Positions 9,187 to 19,209 are shown, counted from the stretch's first letter. The stretch is DNA of 64,000 bases from Mageeibacillus sp. UBA4314 (GCA_002394605.1 DGUI01000052.1:3770-67769), one strand, 5' to 3'. Numbers and translations: made by a program. Notes: generated by a model from the sequence alone, not told the origin.

Positions 9187-11292
9187 ATGGCTGACAATGA
9201 CGAGAACAAGATCAACAGCACAGGTGAAGTAGATCTTTACTTCCAGCCTGTAGAGGAAGGCGATCCTGATGAGCTCAGGAACCTGGCTGAGAACCCCAGA
9301 GCCCTGACAGAGGACTTTGGCGAAGAGAAGATGTCTGATGTACTGGCAGCATCTGAAGGACAGGATGAGTTCGATACCAATAACGACAGTTCCTATGATG
9401 AAGATGATATCCAGGTACTTGAAGGTCTTGAAGCTGTACGTAAGAGACCGGGTATGTATATTGGTGATACAACTCAGAGAGGTCTCCACCACCTCGTCTA
9501 TGAGATCGTGGCAAATTCTGTTGACGAAGCACTTGCAGGAAGATGCGACCTCATTACGGTAACTCTTGAGAAGGATGGATCCGTAACGGTTGTTGACAAT
9601 GGTTCAGGAATCCCGGTAGGTATCCATCCCAAGCAGGGTATCCCTACGGTAGAAGTCGTTCATACCGTGCTCCATGCAGGCGGTAAGTTCGGCGGCGGCG
9701 CATACAGTATCTCAGGCGGACTTCACGGCGTAGGTGCATCTGTTGTTAATGCACTTGCCGATCATATGAAGGTCCAGGTCAAGCGTGAAGGTAAGATACA
9801 TGAGATCGAGTTCGAGAAGGGAATTACGACAGTACCACTTCATGTTATCGGAGAATGTGACGTAAATGATACGGGAACGACGACGAATTTCATTCCTGAC
9901 GGTTCGATCTTCCCTGAGACAAGATTTGATTTTGATTCAATGATCACACGTTACCGCGAGATGGCATTCCTTAATAAGGAAGTCACGATCGATCTGTGTG
10001 ATGACCGTGGCGAGGAGCCTATAAAGAAGCATCTCCATTATGACGGAGGTATCATCTCATTTGTCGAGTATCTCAACAAGGATAAGGAAGTTATCAATAC
10101 TCCTCCTATCTATTTCGCTACAAAATCAGAGTCCGGTGATTGTTTTGTAGAGATCGCGATCCAGTACAACGTATCTTATCAGGAGCGTGTATACACATAT
10201 GCAAATAATATCGCCACGCCTGAGGGCGGTACGCATCTTATCGGCTTCAGGACTGCAATGACTCGTGTCATCAACGACTATGCACGTAAGTATAAATTTC
10301 TCAAGGATAACGATGCCAAGCTCCAGGGTGAGGATACAAGAGAAGGTCTGTCAGCGATAATCTCAGTTAAGCTCCCTGATCCCCAGTTCGAAGGACAGAC
10401 GAAGAGTAAGCTCGGTAATGCAGAGATCAGACCCATGGTCGAGAAGGCTATAAGCGACAAGCTTGCCACTTATCTTGAAGAGCATCCGGATATCTCCAAG
10501 ATGATCCTTGATAAGTGTCTCTCAGCTTCAAGAGCACGTGATGCTGCCAAGAAGGCAAGAGAGATGACGAGACGTAAGACAGTATTCGAGAGTAATGCCC
10601 TTCCCGGCAAACTGTCTGACTGCCAGTCTAATGAAGCTGAGTTCTGTGAGATCTTCATAGTCGAGGGTGACTCTGCAGGCGGATCTGCCAAGCAGGGAAG
10701 AGAACGTAAATATCAGGCGATCCTGCCTCTCTGGGGCAAGATGCTCAATGTTGAGAAGTCCAGGATCGATAAGGTATATTCCAATGAGAAGCTCCAGCCT
10801 GTTGTAATGGCATTGGGTGCTGGTATTGGTGATGACTTTGATGTGACAAAGCTCAGATATCATAAGTGCATCATCATGGCAGATGCCGATGTCGACGGTT
10901 CTCACATCAGAACACTTCTCCTGACATTCTTCTTCCGTTATATGAGACCTCTTGTGGAGGGTGGATATGTATATATTGCTTGTCCGCCTCTGTATAAGGT
11001 TTATAAGGGAGACGAAGCATATTATGCTTATGATGACGAGGAAGTTAACAAGATCAAGGAAGAGAAGGGTTGGGACAAACCTTCCATCCAGCGATTCAAG
11101 GGTCTCGGTGAGATGAGCTCTGAGCAGCTCTGGGATACTACAATGAATCCTGCAACGCGTAAGCTCCTCAAAGTATCGCTTGCTGATGCTCAGGCAGCTG
11201 ATGAGACATTCTCATTGCTCATGGGCGATCAGGTTGAACCCCGTAAGCTGTTCATTCAGGAGAATGCTAAACTTGCTAATATTGATAACTGA
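9187..11292 (+). CDS. gyrB: DNA gyrase subunit B with acidic N-terminal extension
   Basis: GyrB is the ATPase half of gyrase, which introduces negative supercoils. The 701-residue chain is about 65 residues longer than usual because residues 1-70 are acidic and low in complexity before the conserved VLEGLEAVRKRPGMYIG. The GHKL ATPase (VDNGSGIPVGIHP, GGLHGVGASVVNAL), transducer and TOPRIM domain (IVEGDSAGGSA, DADVDGSHIRTLLL) are all present, and the end IQRFKGLGEMSSEQLW is typical. The ATG at 9187 follows AGGAG, and no other plausible start exists before the ATPase domain, so the extension looks real. gyrA is not in the window. Confidence 0.94.
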   Translation: MADNDENKINSTGEVDLYFQPVEEGDPDELRNLAENPRALTEDFGEEKMSDVLAASEGQDEFDTNNDSSYDEDDIQVLEGLEAVRKRPGMYIGDTTQRGLHHLVYEIVANSVDEALAGRCDLITVTLEKDGSVTVVDNGSGIPVGIHPKQGIPTVEVVHTVLHAGGKFGGGAYSISGGLHGVGASVVNALADHMKVQVKREGKIHEIEFEKGITTVPLHVIGECDVNDTGTTTNFIPDGSIFPETRFDFDSMITRYREMAFLNKEVTIDLCDDRGEEPIKKHLHYDGGIISFVEYLNKDKEVINTPPIYFATKSESGDCFVEIAIQYNVSYQERVYTYANNIATPEGGTHLIGFRTAMTRVINDYARKYKFLKDNDAKLQGEDTREGLSAIISVKLPDPQFEGQTKSKLGNAEIRPMVEKAISDKLATYLEEHPDISKMILDKCLSASRARDAAKKAREMTRRKTVFESNALPGKLSDCQSNEAEFCEIFIVEGDSAGGSAKQGRERKYQAILPLWGKMLNVEKSRIDKVYSNEKLQPVVMALGAGIGDDFDVTKLRYHKCIIMADADVDGSHIRTLLLTFFFRYMRPLVEGGYVYIACPPLYKVYKGDEAYYAYDDEEVNKIKEEKGWDKPSIQRFKGLGEMSSEQLWDTTMNPATRKLLKVSLADAQAADETFSLLMGDQVEPRKLFIQENAKLANIDN

Positions 11293-11319
11293 TATTTGTT
11301 GATAAGTTTTAATTGCTTG

Positions 11320-11346
11320 ACGCCACGGTTTAATGCCGTGGCGTTT
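11320..11346 (+). terminator. Terminator after gyrB
   Basis: A perfect 9-bp stem, ACGCCACGG and CCGTGGCGT, with a 7-base loop is followed by TTTTC. It closes the dnaN-gyrB transcript before the parS sites. Confidence 0.85.
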
Positions 11347-11357
11347 TCAATTACATC

Positions 11358-11373
11358 TGTTCCACGTGGAACA
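11358..11373. promoter_or_regulatory. parS centromere site 1
   Basis: TGTTCCACGTGGAACA is a perfect 16-bp palindrome with the core of the ParB-binding site known from Bacillus and many other bacteria (TGTTNCACGTGNAACA). It lies in the gyrB-parA gap, next to the genes whose products bind it. Confidence 0.93.
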
Positions 11374-11398
11374 ATCTTTGTTATGATCTGAATGAACT

Positions 11399-11428
11399 CA
11401 TTAATTGTTCCACGTGGAACAATTAATG
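11399..11428. promoter_or_regulatory. parS centromere site 2 within a 30-bp palindrome
   Basis: The same 16-bp core at 11406-11421 sits 48 bp (centre to centre) from the first site. Here symmetry extends to 30 bp (11399-11428) because the flanks TTAA also mirror. The pair lies 76 bp upstream of parA, so ParB spreading from it could also repress the parAB transcript. Confidence 0.93.
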
Positions 11429-11503
11429 TTATATTAATGAAATATATTATTTAATAGAAATGATGTAAAATTATAGTATCTATAAAGAAAACAGGAGAAA
11501 CTT

Positions 11504-12268
11504 ATGACAAAGGTAATTGCAATAGTAAATCAAAAGGGAGGAGTAGGTAAGACAACGACAGCAGTCAATCTTGCTGCATTTATCGGCAAGAAACGTAAGA
11601 AAGTCCTTCTTGTCGACCTCGATCCCCAGGGGAACGCCACAAGTGGCCTTGGTATCGACAAGGGAGAGTTGGAGTCAACAACGTATGACATGCTGGTTAA
11701 TGATGTAGCTGCTGAGGAAGTGGTTGTAGAGTCAACAGCATTAAATGTTGACATGATCCCTACTAACATCAATCTAGCCGGTGCAGAAGTTGAACTCGTC
11801 AGTGCAATGTCACGCGAGCAGATCCTCAAGAACGCTTTGAAGGATATCAAAGACAATTATGATTATGTAATAATCGATTGTCCTCCTTCACTTGGGCTTC
11901 TGACGATCAATGCACTGACAGCATGTGAAGATGTTATAGTACCAATCCAGGGTGAGTATTATGCTCTTGAGGGACTCACACAGCTGATCGATACGATCAA
12001 TATCGTCAAGAAGAAACTCAATCCTGACATCAGCATTGGCGGTGTAGTCCTTACCATGTTCAATATGAGAACGCAGCTCTCCAGACAGGTCAAGGAGGAC
12101 GTTGAAGAGTACTTTGGCAAGAAGGTCTTCAAGACTCTTGTACCAAGAAATGTCAGGCTCGCTGAGGCACCCAGTTATGGTATGTCCATCTATGACTATG
12201 ATAAGAATTCCAAGGGCTCCAAGGCCTATGAGGCACTGGCAAACGAAGTAATCAAACGCTTGAAATAA
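11504..12268 (+). CDS. parA: Chromosome partitioning ATPase ParA (Soj)
   Basis: ParA is a deviant Walker-type ATPase that binds nucleoid DNA and, with ParB-parS, segregates the origin; in Bacillus, Soj also regulates DnaA. The 254-residue protein starts MTKVIAIVNQKGGVGKTTTA (deviant Walker A with the signature Lys) and has VIIDCPPSLG as Walker B. It lacks the N-terminal HTH of plasmid ParA, so it is the chromosomal type. The start follows AGGAGAAACTT. parB begins 37 bp downstream, probably in one operon. Confidence 0.95.
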   Translation: MTKVIAIVNQKGGVGKTTTAVNLAAFIGKKRKKVLLVDLDPQGNATSGLGIDKGELESTTYDMLVNDVAAEEVVVESTALNVDMIPTNINLAGAEVELVSAMSREQILKNALKDIKDNYDYVIIDCPPSLGLLTINALTACEDVIVPIQGEYYALEGLTQLIDTINIVKKKLNPDISIGGVVLTMFNMRTQLSRQVKEDVEEYFGKKVFKTLVPRNVRLAEAPSYGMSIYDYDKNSKGSKAYEALANEVIKRLK

Positions 12269-12304
12269 CATAGATACACATCTATATAACGAGAGGAGAA
12301 TAAC

Positions 12305-13231
12305 ATGGCAAGACCTGCAAAGAATACAACAAGAAATACAGCTAAGACACCAGTCAAGAAGACAGCAAAAGGATTAGGCAAGGGTTTAAGCGCTTTGCTT
12401 CCTACGGATGGTATTCCTGAGAATAAGACCGACTCTGTGATCGAACTCAAGATCAACGATATCTCACCTAATACTGATCAGCCGCGTAAGGATTTCGACG
12501 AGGAGAGGCTGAATGAACTCGCTGCTTCCATCAAAGAGAATGGTGTTATACAGCCCATAATCGTGCAGCGCAGGGATAAGGGATACCGCATAGTTGCAGG
12601 TGAGAGGCGTTGGAGAGCTTCGCGTCTTGCAGGCCTCAAGGTAATACCTGCGATCGTCAGGGATCTCACAGATCAGGAGACTATGGAGCAGGCGCTCATA
12701 GAGAACCTCCAGAGAGAAGATCTCAACCCCATTGAAGAGGCACTGGCAATGCAGGCGCTCCTTAATACACACAAGATGACACAGGAGCAGCTCGCCAAGA
12801 AATTGGGCAAGCCGAGAGCTACTATCGCCAATACAATAAGATTGACGAACATCAATGAATCGCTTATCGATTTTATCAGAAATGGTGAGCTCACTGCAGG
12901 TCATGCCAAGGCGATCCTGGCACTTAAGGATGAAGAAGACCAGCGCCGCGTAGCAGATGTAATCATGACTAAGGACATGAGTGTAAGGCAGGCTGAGGAG
13001 TATGTTAAGAAGTATATCTGGGCCAAGGAGAACAATGCTGAGCCTAAGGAGAAGAAGGAGATTGATCCTCAGGTCAAACTGAGCATTAAGGAAGTCGAGA
13101 CGAGACTTAAGAAGAGCCTCGGTTCCCGTGTTAAGATCAAGATCACAGATCAGAATACCGGCAAGGGTAAGATCGTTATCGATTATAAGAATAATGAAGA
13201 TCTTGACCGCCTCATCGGACTTATCGGTTGA
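12305..13231 (+). CDS. parB: Chromosome partitioning protein ParB (Spo0J)
   Basis: ParB binds parS and spreads as a CTP-dependent clamp. The 308-residue protein has a basic, low-complexity N-terminus (1-25), then GLGKGLSALLP, a ParB/Srx nucleotide-binding domain with the CTP-binding GERRWRA motif, a KorB-like HTH around MTQEQLAKKLGKPRATIANTIRL and a C-terminal dimerisation domain. A GAGAGGAG ribosome site precedes the ATG. It could instead be the paralogue Noc, but the parS sites next door have the Spo0J core. Confidence 0.95.
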   Translation: MARPAKNTTRNTAKTPVKKTAKGLGKGLSALLPTDGIPENKTDSVIELKINDISPNTDQPRKDFDEERLNELAASIKENGVIQPIIVQRRDKGYRIVAGERRWRASRLAGLKVIPAIVRDLTDQETMEQALIENLQREDLNPIEEALAMQALLNTHKMTQEQLAKKLGKPRATIANTIRLTNINESLIDFIRNGELTAGHAKAILALKDEEDQRRVADVIMTKDMSVRQAEEYVKKYIWAKENNAEPKEKKEIDPQVKLSIKEVETRLKKSLGSRVKIKITDQNTGKGKIVIDYKNNEDLDRLIGLIG

Positions 13232-13255
13232 TATCATTGATAATAAAGCTGACAG

Positions 13256-13283
13256 AACCGCCATCTGCTGATGGCGGTTTTTG
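13256..13283 (+). terminator. Terminator after parB
   Basis: The stem AACCGCCATC/GATGGCGGTT with a short TGCT loop is followed by TTTTG. It ends the parAB transcript and abuts the degenerate parS. Confidence 0.88.
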
Positions 13284-13298
13284 TTCTCCGTGGAACAA
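13281..13298. promoter_or_regulatory. Degenerate parS-like site
   Basis: TTGTTCTCCGTGGAACAA differs from the perfect sites at two central positions of the left half. It sits directly after the parB terminator. It may be a weak ParB site or a decayed one. Confidence 0.5.
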
Positions 13299-13312
13299 TT
13301 TGTATTTTGTTG

Positions 13313-13341
13313 TTGAAAAATAACCTCTTATACAGTAAAAT
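13313..13341 (+). promoter_or_regulatory. Promoter of tRNA-Ser
   Basis: TTGAAA at 13313-13318 and TAAAAT at 13336-13341 are separated by 17 bases and lie 20 bases before the tRNA 5' end. Confidence 0.6.
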
Positions 13342-13361
13342 ACAACGCGTACGTTTGACAT

Positions 13362-13450
13362 GGAGCTGTATCGAAGTGGTCATAACGAGGCGGTCTTGAA
13401 AACCGTTTGTCCGCAAGGGCACGTGGGTTCGAATCCCACCGGCTCCGCCA
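13362..13450 (+). tRNA. tRNA-Ser (anticodon TGA)
   Basis: An 89-base class II tRNA with encoded CCA. The acceptor stem pairs GGAGCTG with CGGCTCC, the anticodon loop is CTTGAAA (anticodon TGA, reading UCA-type serine codons), there is a long variable arm (GTCCGCAAGGGC region), and the T arm is GTGGGTTCGAATCCCAC with discriminator G. Its 3' 24 bases are repeated at 18290-18313, marking it as the target of an integrated island. Confidence 0.96.
13427..13450 (+). repeat. attL: 3' end of tRNA-Ser
   Basis: The last 24 bases of the tRNA gene, including CCA, recur perfectly at 18290-18313 in the same orientation. This is the usual scar of a tyrosine-recombinase element in a tRNA 3' end, which restores an intact tRNA. 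Confidence 0.88.
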
Positions 13451-13514
13451 GAAGGCCCGTAAACACTGCGTTTGTGGGCTTTTATTTTTCACGAATTTTC
13501 TGCTTTCTTGTAAT

Positions 13515-13859
13515 TCATCCTATAAGTTCCGTAATCTTGGGGGTACATTCCTTGTTTTTGGGGGTACATTTACCCTCAAAATCGGGCAAGTTCGAACCCA
13601 CCCAGTTTGTGCTGAAGTCTCTGTTAGGCAAGGAGAGACCATTCTCAAGCGCAATCGATGATGAGACCTTTGCGGAATAGTCAAGATGACTGTAGACATT
13701 GGCTGTAGTGTAGAAGTCACTATGACCAAGCCACTCCTGGATACTCTTCAAGGGAACACCATTTGCAAGCAGAAGGCTCGCACAGCTGTGTCTCAGATCG
13801 TGAAAGCGAATCTTCCTTAGTCCATGGGAAGTGACAATTAATCCAATATGCAAAGACAT
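13515..13859 (-). pseudogene. Tyrosine integrase, C-terminal remnant
   Basis: This frame keeps only the end of a phage-type tyrosine recombinase catalytic domain: the H-x-x-R box FHDLRHSCASLLLANG, then IQEWLGHSDFYTTANVYSHL with the conserved Gly-His and the nucleophile Tyr. The upstream part (N-terminal DNA-binding domains and the first catalytic Arg) is missing. Homology seems to begin near 13845, only about 15 codons after the apparent ATG. It lies directly inside attL and reads toward it, the normal place for an island integrase. It is not expected to be functional. Confidence 0.85.
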
Positions 13860-13951
13860 ATGAGCAGTTTTGAAATATAGAATGTTTGGGAATTAGTAAT
13901 TTTTTCAAAGACACTGACAAAGCTCTATTATATAATTAAAGAATAGTTGAC

Positions 13952-15745
<1,794 letters not shown>

Positions 15746-15785
15746 TAAATAAGGTAGTGGTTGATTTCGTATTCTCTGACTTTAA

Positions 15786-15816
15786 AAATATGCCTCGCAC
15801 GATGCGAGGCGTATTT
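15786..15816 (+). terminator. Terminator after the island ligase
   Basis: The stem TATGCCTCGC/GCGAGGCGTA with a 5-base loop is flanked by A-rich and T-rich arms (AAAA before, TTTATT after), 40 bases past the ligase stop. The symmetric A/T flanks could let it act in both directions. Confidence 0.8.
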
Positions 15817-16038
15817 ATTGAACATAACGAAAGACAATTAATGCGACAGCGGTATAAATAACAGAGATTATTCTTATGATTTCTTCCACTCCCTGAAGAT
15901 TTCAATATGGTCTTTATGCCATTGAGACTTGCGAAAGACGGAGTCAAAATCTTCTGTGCATAAGAAGAGTATGAGGTTCGATTTACATACATATCTAACA
16001 TTACTTATGGTTACGTATCGGATCATTCCTTCATTGGT

Positions 16039-16431
16039 TCACTCACCAATTTGTTCCTTGCCGTAACCTATCATTTCCGATACATCCCTTATTCTGATTA
16101 GTTCAGGGTAATCTGCAAATTCTGATGTAAAATAAAACGCCATCCGCTTCATAAATACTACCGGGATAGTTGAAGGGGAAAGCCGTGTATTACTACGTCT
16201 GATTCTTGTAGCCCCGTTTGGGAATTGTGCCCCCGGATGTGCCCCCAAATAATTGATAAGATCCCGCTTAAAAAGGGTATATTTGTGAGTTGTTTTCGCT
16301 TGTATCACGCAAGGAATTTCTGTATCAAGAAGCTCTTTTGCGACTCTTTTACTGACGTGAACGAGCTTGCGGAATTGCTCCAAAGATAGTGTTTCAGGGA
16401 CTTCATCCCAGTTGATGTTTTGAGTGTTCAT
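16039..16431 (-). CDS. Excisionase-like HTH protein, probably truncated
   Basis: This 130-residue protein has an N-terminal excisionase/MerR-like HTH (TLSLEQFRKLVHVSKRVAKEL, then KYTLFKRDLINYLGAHP). Its C-terminal end starts a second one (RIRDVSEMIGYGKEQIGE) and stops mid-helix. Related proteins of integrative elements have two such HTH units and lie just upstream of the integrase on the same strand. Here the ligase gene separates them. The apparent loss of the second HTH suggests decay. Likely once a directionality or regulatory factor of the island; the family link is by pattern only. Confidence 0.6.
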   Translation of the reverse strand: MNTQNINWDEVPETLSLEQFRKLVHVSKRVAKELLDTEIPCVIQAKTTHKYTLFKRDLINYLGAHPGAQFPNGATRIRRSNTRLSPSTIPVVFMKRMAFYFTSEFADYPELIRIRDVSEMIGYGKEQIGE

Positions 16432-16760
16432 ATCGTTTTCCTTTGTGAGTAAGATTGAGATGAGTTGAGGATGTTACCGAATAAATGCCATTGCATTATG
16501 GTTGGCATTCGTAATCATTTATCTGACTGCTGTGGGTATATACAGATCTGAACATCCGTGGGTTATAGGAAACCGTTAATTACAAAAATGGGTACCTATA
16601 TTATAATTAAGAGTGTACCCTTACGCATTTATTGGTCTAACGCTTGATATCGTGAAGCGTCACGGTAGGGGGAACTGTCCCATTATTGGACATACACCTG
16701 CGCTACAATAATGATGAGATAGTAGATGCGACGATATAAAAGTCGGGAAAGGATAATAAT
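16432..16760. other. Noncoding stretch inside the island
   Basis: This 329-bp stretch has no convincing gene on either strand. It has a small inverted repeat (ACGCTT/AAGCGT near 16640-16661) and GGGGGAACTGTCCC at 16670-16683, similar to short palindromes often found with IS200-like transposases, though none is present. The end holds the ribosome site of the HsdR remnant. Confidence 0.5.
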
Positions 16761-16931
16761 ATGCTACCTGAAGAGTTGGCTCGTGAAAAGATAGACAAAC
16801 AATTAAACAGAGCCGGTTGGGATATTGTTCTTCGTGATGAATATGTTCCCAACACAACATCTGCTGTCAAAGAAGCATTGATGAAGAAAAGGAATCCAGC
16901 AAAGAAAGTATCAAGACATTCGATTTGCTGA
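16761..16931 (+). pseudogene. hsdR: Type I restriction enzyme R subunit, N-terminal remnant
   Basis: An ATG with GAAAGGA upstream opens 56 codons: MLPEELAREKIDKQLNRAGW, then VLRDEYVPNTTSAVKEALM. This is the N-terminus of HsdR, just before its nuclease domain; the frame then ends in TGA at 16929-16931. A full HsdR is around 1000 residues, so more than 90 percent is missing. The next gene is a RhuM family member, which is often found inside type I restriction loci, so the two are probably what remains of one restriction locus. The match is from memory of the family pattern. Confidence 0.65.
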
Positions 16932-17041
16932 AGCATGGCATGGTCCGGCTCTATTAAGTGCTTTTGTTGATACGAAAAAGATAGCTTCAATTAGATGATT
17001 GACAAGGGAGCTTTGATGCGCAAGTGAGGTAATAACATATT

Positions 17042-18154
17042 ATGAAAGATAACAACAATGATAAGAAAAAAGACGAATTATCAATAAGATCAAGTGCAGC
17101 TGAGTATCTTACTTATATTGCATCAACCGGGACCGATGGAGAAGATACCGGGATTGAGATGCGTTATGAGGATGAGAATATCTGGCTCACGCAGAAGCTT
17201 ATGGCGCAGCTTTATGATGTTGATGTTCGTACGATCAATTATCATGTGAAGAAGATTTTTGCAGACAGCGAATTGCAGGAAAATTCAGTTATCCGAAAAT
17301 TTCGGATAACTGCCCAAGATGGCAAATCATATAATGCAAATCACTATTCTCTCGAGATGATCATCGCAGTCGGATTTAAAGTGAATTCCGAGCGTGCTGT
17401 TCAGTTCCGCAAGTGGATCAATCAGATCGCCAAGGACTATACGATCAAAGGTTGGGTAATGGACTCTGAGAGGATCAAGCGTGGAACATTCCTGACGGAT
17501 AAGTATTTTGATGAACAGCTTGAGCGTATCAGAGAGATACGCGCCAGTGAGAGACTCTTCTATCAGAAGATAACGGATATCTATGCAACATCTGTTGATT
17601 ACGATAAGACTGCTGCCGCTACAAAGCGCTTCTATGCGACGGTACAGAATAAGATGCACTATGCCGTGCATGGTCATACGGCCGCAGAACTGATCGTCGA
17701 GAGGGCAGATCATACAAAGGAACACATGGGACTTACAACATGGTCTGATGCTCCCGACGGGAAGATCAAGAAAAGCGATGTCGTTATAGCAAAGAATTAT
17801 CTTTCGCAAGAAGAGATGGGGCAGCTTAACCGAATGGTATCTGCATATCTTGATTATGCTGAGAATATGGCGGCTCGTCATATACCTCTTACAATGGCTG
17901 ACTGGGAGACAAGGCTCAACCGTTTTATTGAGATGTTCGAGTACGGTCTTCTTAACGATGCCGGTAAAGTTACTGCGGAGATTGCAAAACTGCATGCCGA
18001 ATCTGAGTTTGAGAAATACAGGGTAATCCAGGATAAGCTTTTCATGTCAGACTACGACAGATATATGCTTGAACTTGAAGAACAGCTGAAGCTTCAGGAG
18101 AAGAATAAGCCTACGGATGATAATGGTGATTCAGACAGAAACGGCCAGGAATAA
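17042..18154 (+). CDS. rhuM: RhuM-family protein
   Basis: The 370-residue protein matches the RhuM family by its N-terminal motifs: ENIWLTQKLMAQLYDVD, TINYHVKKIF, ELQENSVIRKFRITAQDGK and YSLEMIIAVGFKVNSERA, followed by FRKWINQIAKDYTIKGWVMD. The N-terminal half resembles the DNA-binding Fic/DOC-associated and BRO-type domains; the C-terminal half is helical. RhuM was named from a Salmonella pathogenicity island, but its biochemical role is unsettled. It is common in restriction and defence islands, which fits the HsdR remnant just upstream. A GAGGTAA ribosome site precedes the ATG. The gene looks intact, unlike its neighbours. Confidence 0.85.
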   Translation: MKDNNNDKKKDELSIRSSAAEYLTYIASTGTDGEDTGIEMRYEDENIWLTQKLMAQLYDVDVRTINYHVKKIFADSELQENSVIRKFRITAQDGKSYNANHYSLEMIIAVGFKVNSERAVQFRKWINQIAKDYTIKGWVMDSERIKRGTFLTDKYFDEQLERIREIRASERLFYQKITDIYATSVDYDKTAAATKRFYATVQNKMHYAVHGHTAAELIVERADHTKEHMGLTTWSDAPDGKIKKSDVVIAKNYLSQEEMGQLNRMVSAYLDYAENMAARHIPLTMADWETRLNRFIEMFEYGLLNDAGKVTAEIAKLHAESEFEKYRVIQDKLFMSDYDRYMLELEEQLKLQEKNKPTDDNGDSDRNGQE

Positions 18155-18289
18155 TTGACCCATTATCTGACCCATTATGAGATGAAACTAAAACCGAAAT
18201 AGTGGACTGACCGGGATAAAACCCTCGATTTTGTGCTCTGAAATGGCCTAAAACGGGCTATTTGGAGCGGATGAGACAAAAACTATCAA

Positions 18290-18313
18290 GTTCGAATCCC
18301 ACCGGCTCCGCCA
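18290..18313 (+). repeat. attR: duplicated tRNA-Ser 3' end
   Basis: A perfect 24-bp copy of the tRNA-Ser 3' end, including CCA, with no tRNA body upstream (the preceding bases do not fold into the missing arms). It marks the right boundary of the island. The original tRNA terminator now lies just beyond it. Confidence 0.88.
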
Positions 18314-18326
18314 ATTTTAATGAAAT

Positions 18327-18361
18327 TACCCCCTAAAGTTGAAAATCTTCGGGGGTTTTTC
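18327..18361 (+). terminator. Terminator, originally of tRNA-Ser
   Basis: CCCCC at 18329-18333 pairs with GGGGG at 18351-18355, with extra pairing of AAG with CTT inside, and is followed by TTTTTCTTT. It lies 14 bases after attR, where the tRNA terminator would have been before island insertion. Confidence 0.8.
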
Positions 18362-18455
18362 TTTGATTGACGCTAAAATACTCCCTGCTTTTGCAGCCCA
18401 ACATGTGTACCAGGGGTGGCTATAATGGGTCGTTTTTGGCCGTTTTTTAGGCACT

Positions 18456-18599
18456 TTAGCTTCGATGAGAACGGGCAGATAGAGACATTAAGCTGATGAA
18501 GCGCGCGACATTCTCGATGTCGTTGACCATTTCGAGATAGTCAGGTATCAGATCCATCGACGGCTTTATAAACTTAATTCTCTTGGACTCAAATATCAC
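18456..18599 (-). pseudogene. GNAT acetyltransferase, N-terminal fragment
   Basis: A GTG start overlaps the DinB-like stop codon (GTGA), so translation would be coupled. The 47 residues begin VIFESKRIKFIKPSMDLIPD, then YLEMVNDIENVARFI, the usual first strand and helix of RimJ-type acetyltransferases. After that the sequence becomes unrelated and ends. The missing catalytic part makes a functional enzyme impossible. The break lies about 150 bp from attR. Confidence 0.6.
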
Positions 18600-19120
18600 T
18601 TGGTTACCTGCCCCTTTCGATACCGCCCGAAAAGGATCCCGTCGTCCACATACTTGTCCGCCTGGGAGACCCACATCGGGAACTCGCCCGTTGCAAGCGC
18701 CGTCTGTCCGTTGAGCATTCCTGTATGAAACGAAATGTGCCTGAACTGCCTGAGCACCAGCTCCATTCTCGTGTGTTCGCAGTTCTCGGGGCACTCGTAG
18801 AGCATTTCGTCGGTGAGGGAGTCGAGGTACGCGTATGTTTTCTGCTCGACCTTGTCGAGGTATTCCAGCAGCTGTTCGTCGGTCAGCACCACCGTTGCCG
18901 GCTTGTCGGGGTTGTCCAGCCCTTCCTCGTGGAACGGAGGCTCCTCGTAGACGCAGGGATTGATAAACCACTTGTCGGCGGAATGGAGCGCGTGATATGC
19001 CCAACGCCAGCAGGGCGCGCCGCAGCAAAGCGCATCGCGGTCATAGGTGCGGATCGACGTCCTGATGTTGAGGAAGTTCGGTTTTACCATGTCTTTGATT
19101 ATCATGCAAAGTTCGTTCAT
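18596..19120 (-). CDS. DinB-like four-helix protein
   Basis: The 174-residue protein has the layout of the DinB/YfiT-like metal-binding four-helix superfamily: a His in the first helix region (YHALHSADKWF), a long acidic middle and RHISFHTGMLNGQ, where two His can complete a metal site. Some relatives are thiol transferases and many have no known function. A clear AAGGAGACACAAA ribosome site fixes the ATG at 19120. GC-rich third positions are unlike the adjacent genes and suggest transfer. It is coupled to the acetyltransferase fragment downstream. Confidence 0.6.
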   Translation of the reverse strand: MNELCMIIKDMVKPNFLNIRTSIRTYDRDALCCGAPCWRWAYHALHSADKWFINPCVYEEPPFHEEGLDNPDKPATVVLTDEQLLEYLDKVEQKTYAYLDSLTDEMLYECPENCEHTRMELVLRQFRHISFHTGMLNGQTALATGEFPMWVSQADKYVDDGILFGRYRKGQVTK

Positions 19121-19209
19121 TTTGTGTCTCCTTTTGTGAGTGAGGCTTTTGCAGCGTAAACGGGCGTATCATCCAGGTGGTAATCACCGACATACACATA
19201 GATTGAAAC

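Noticed and set aside
18290..18313. Second tRNA-Ser gene
   Set aside because: Only the last 24 bases are present; upstream bases cannot form the D, anticodon or variable arms. It is an attachment-site copy.
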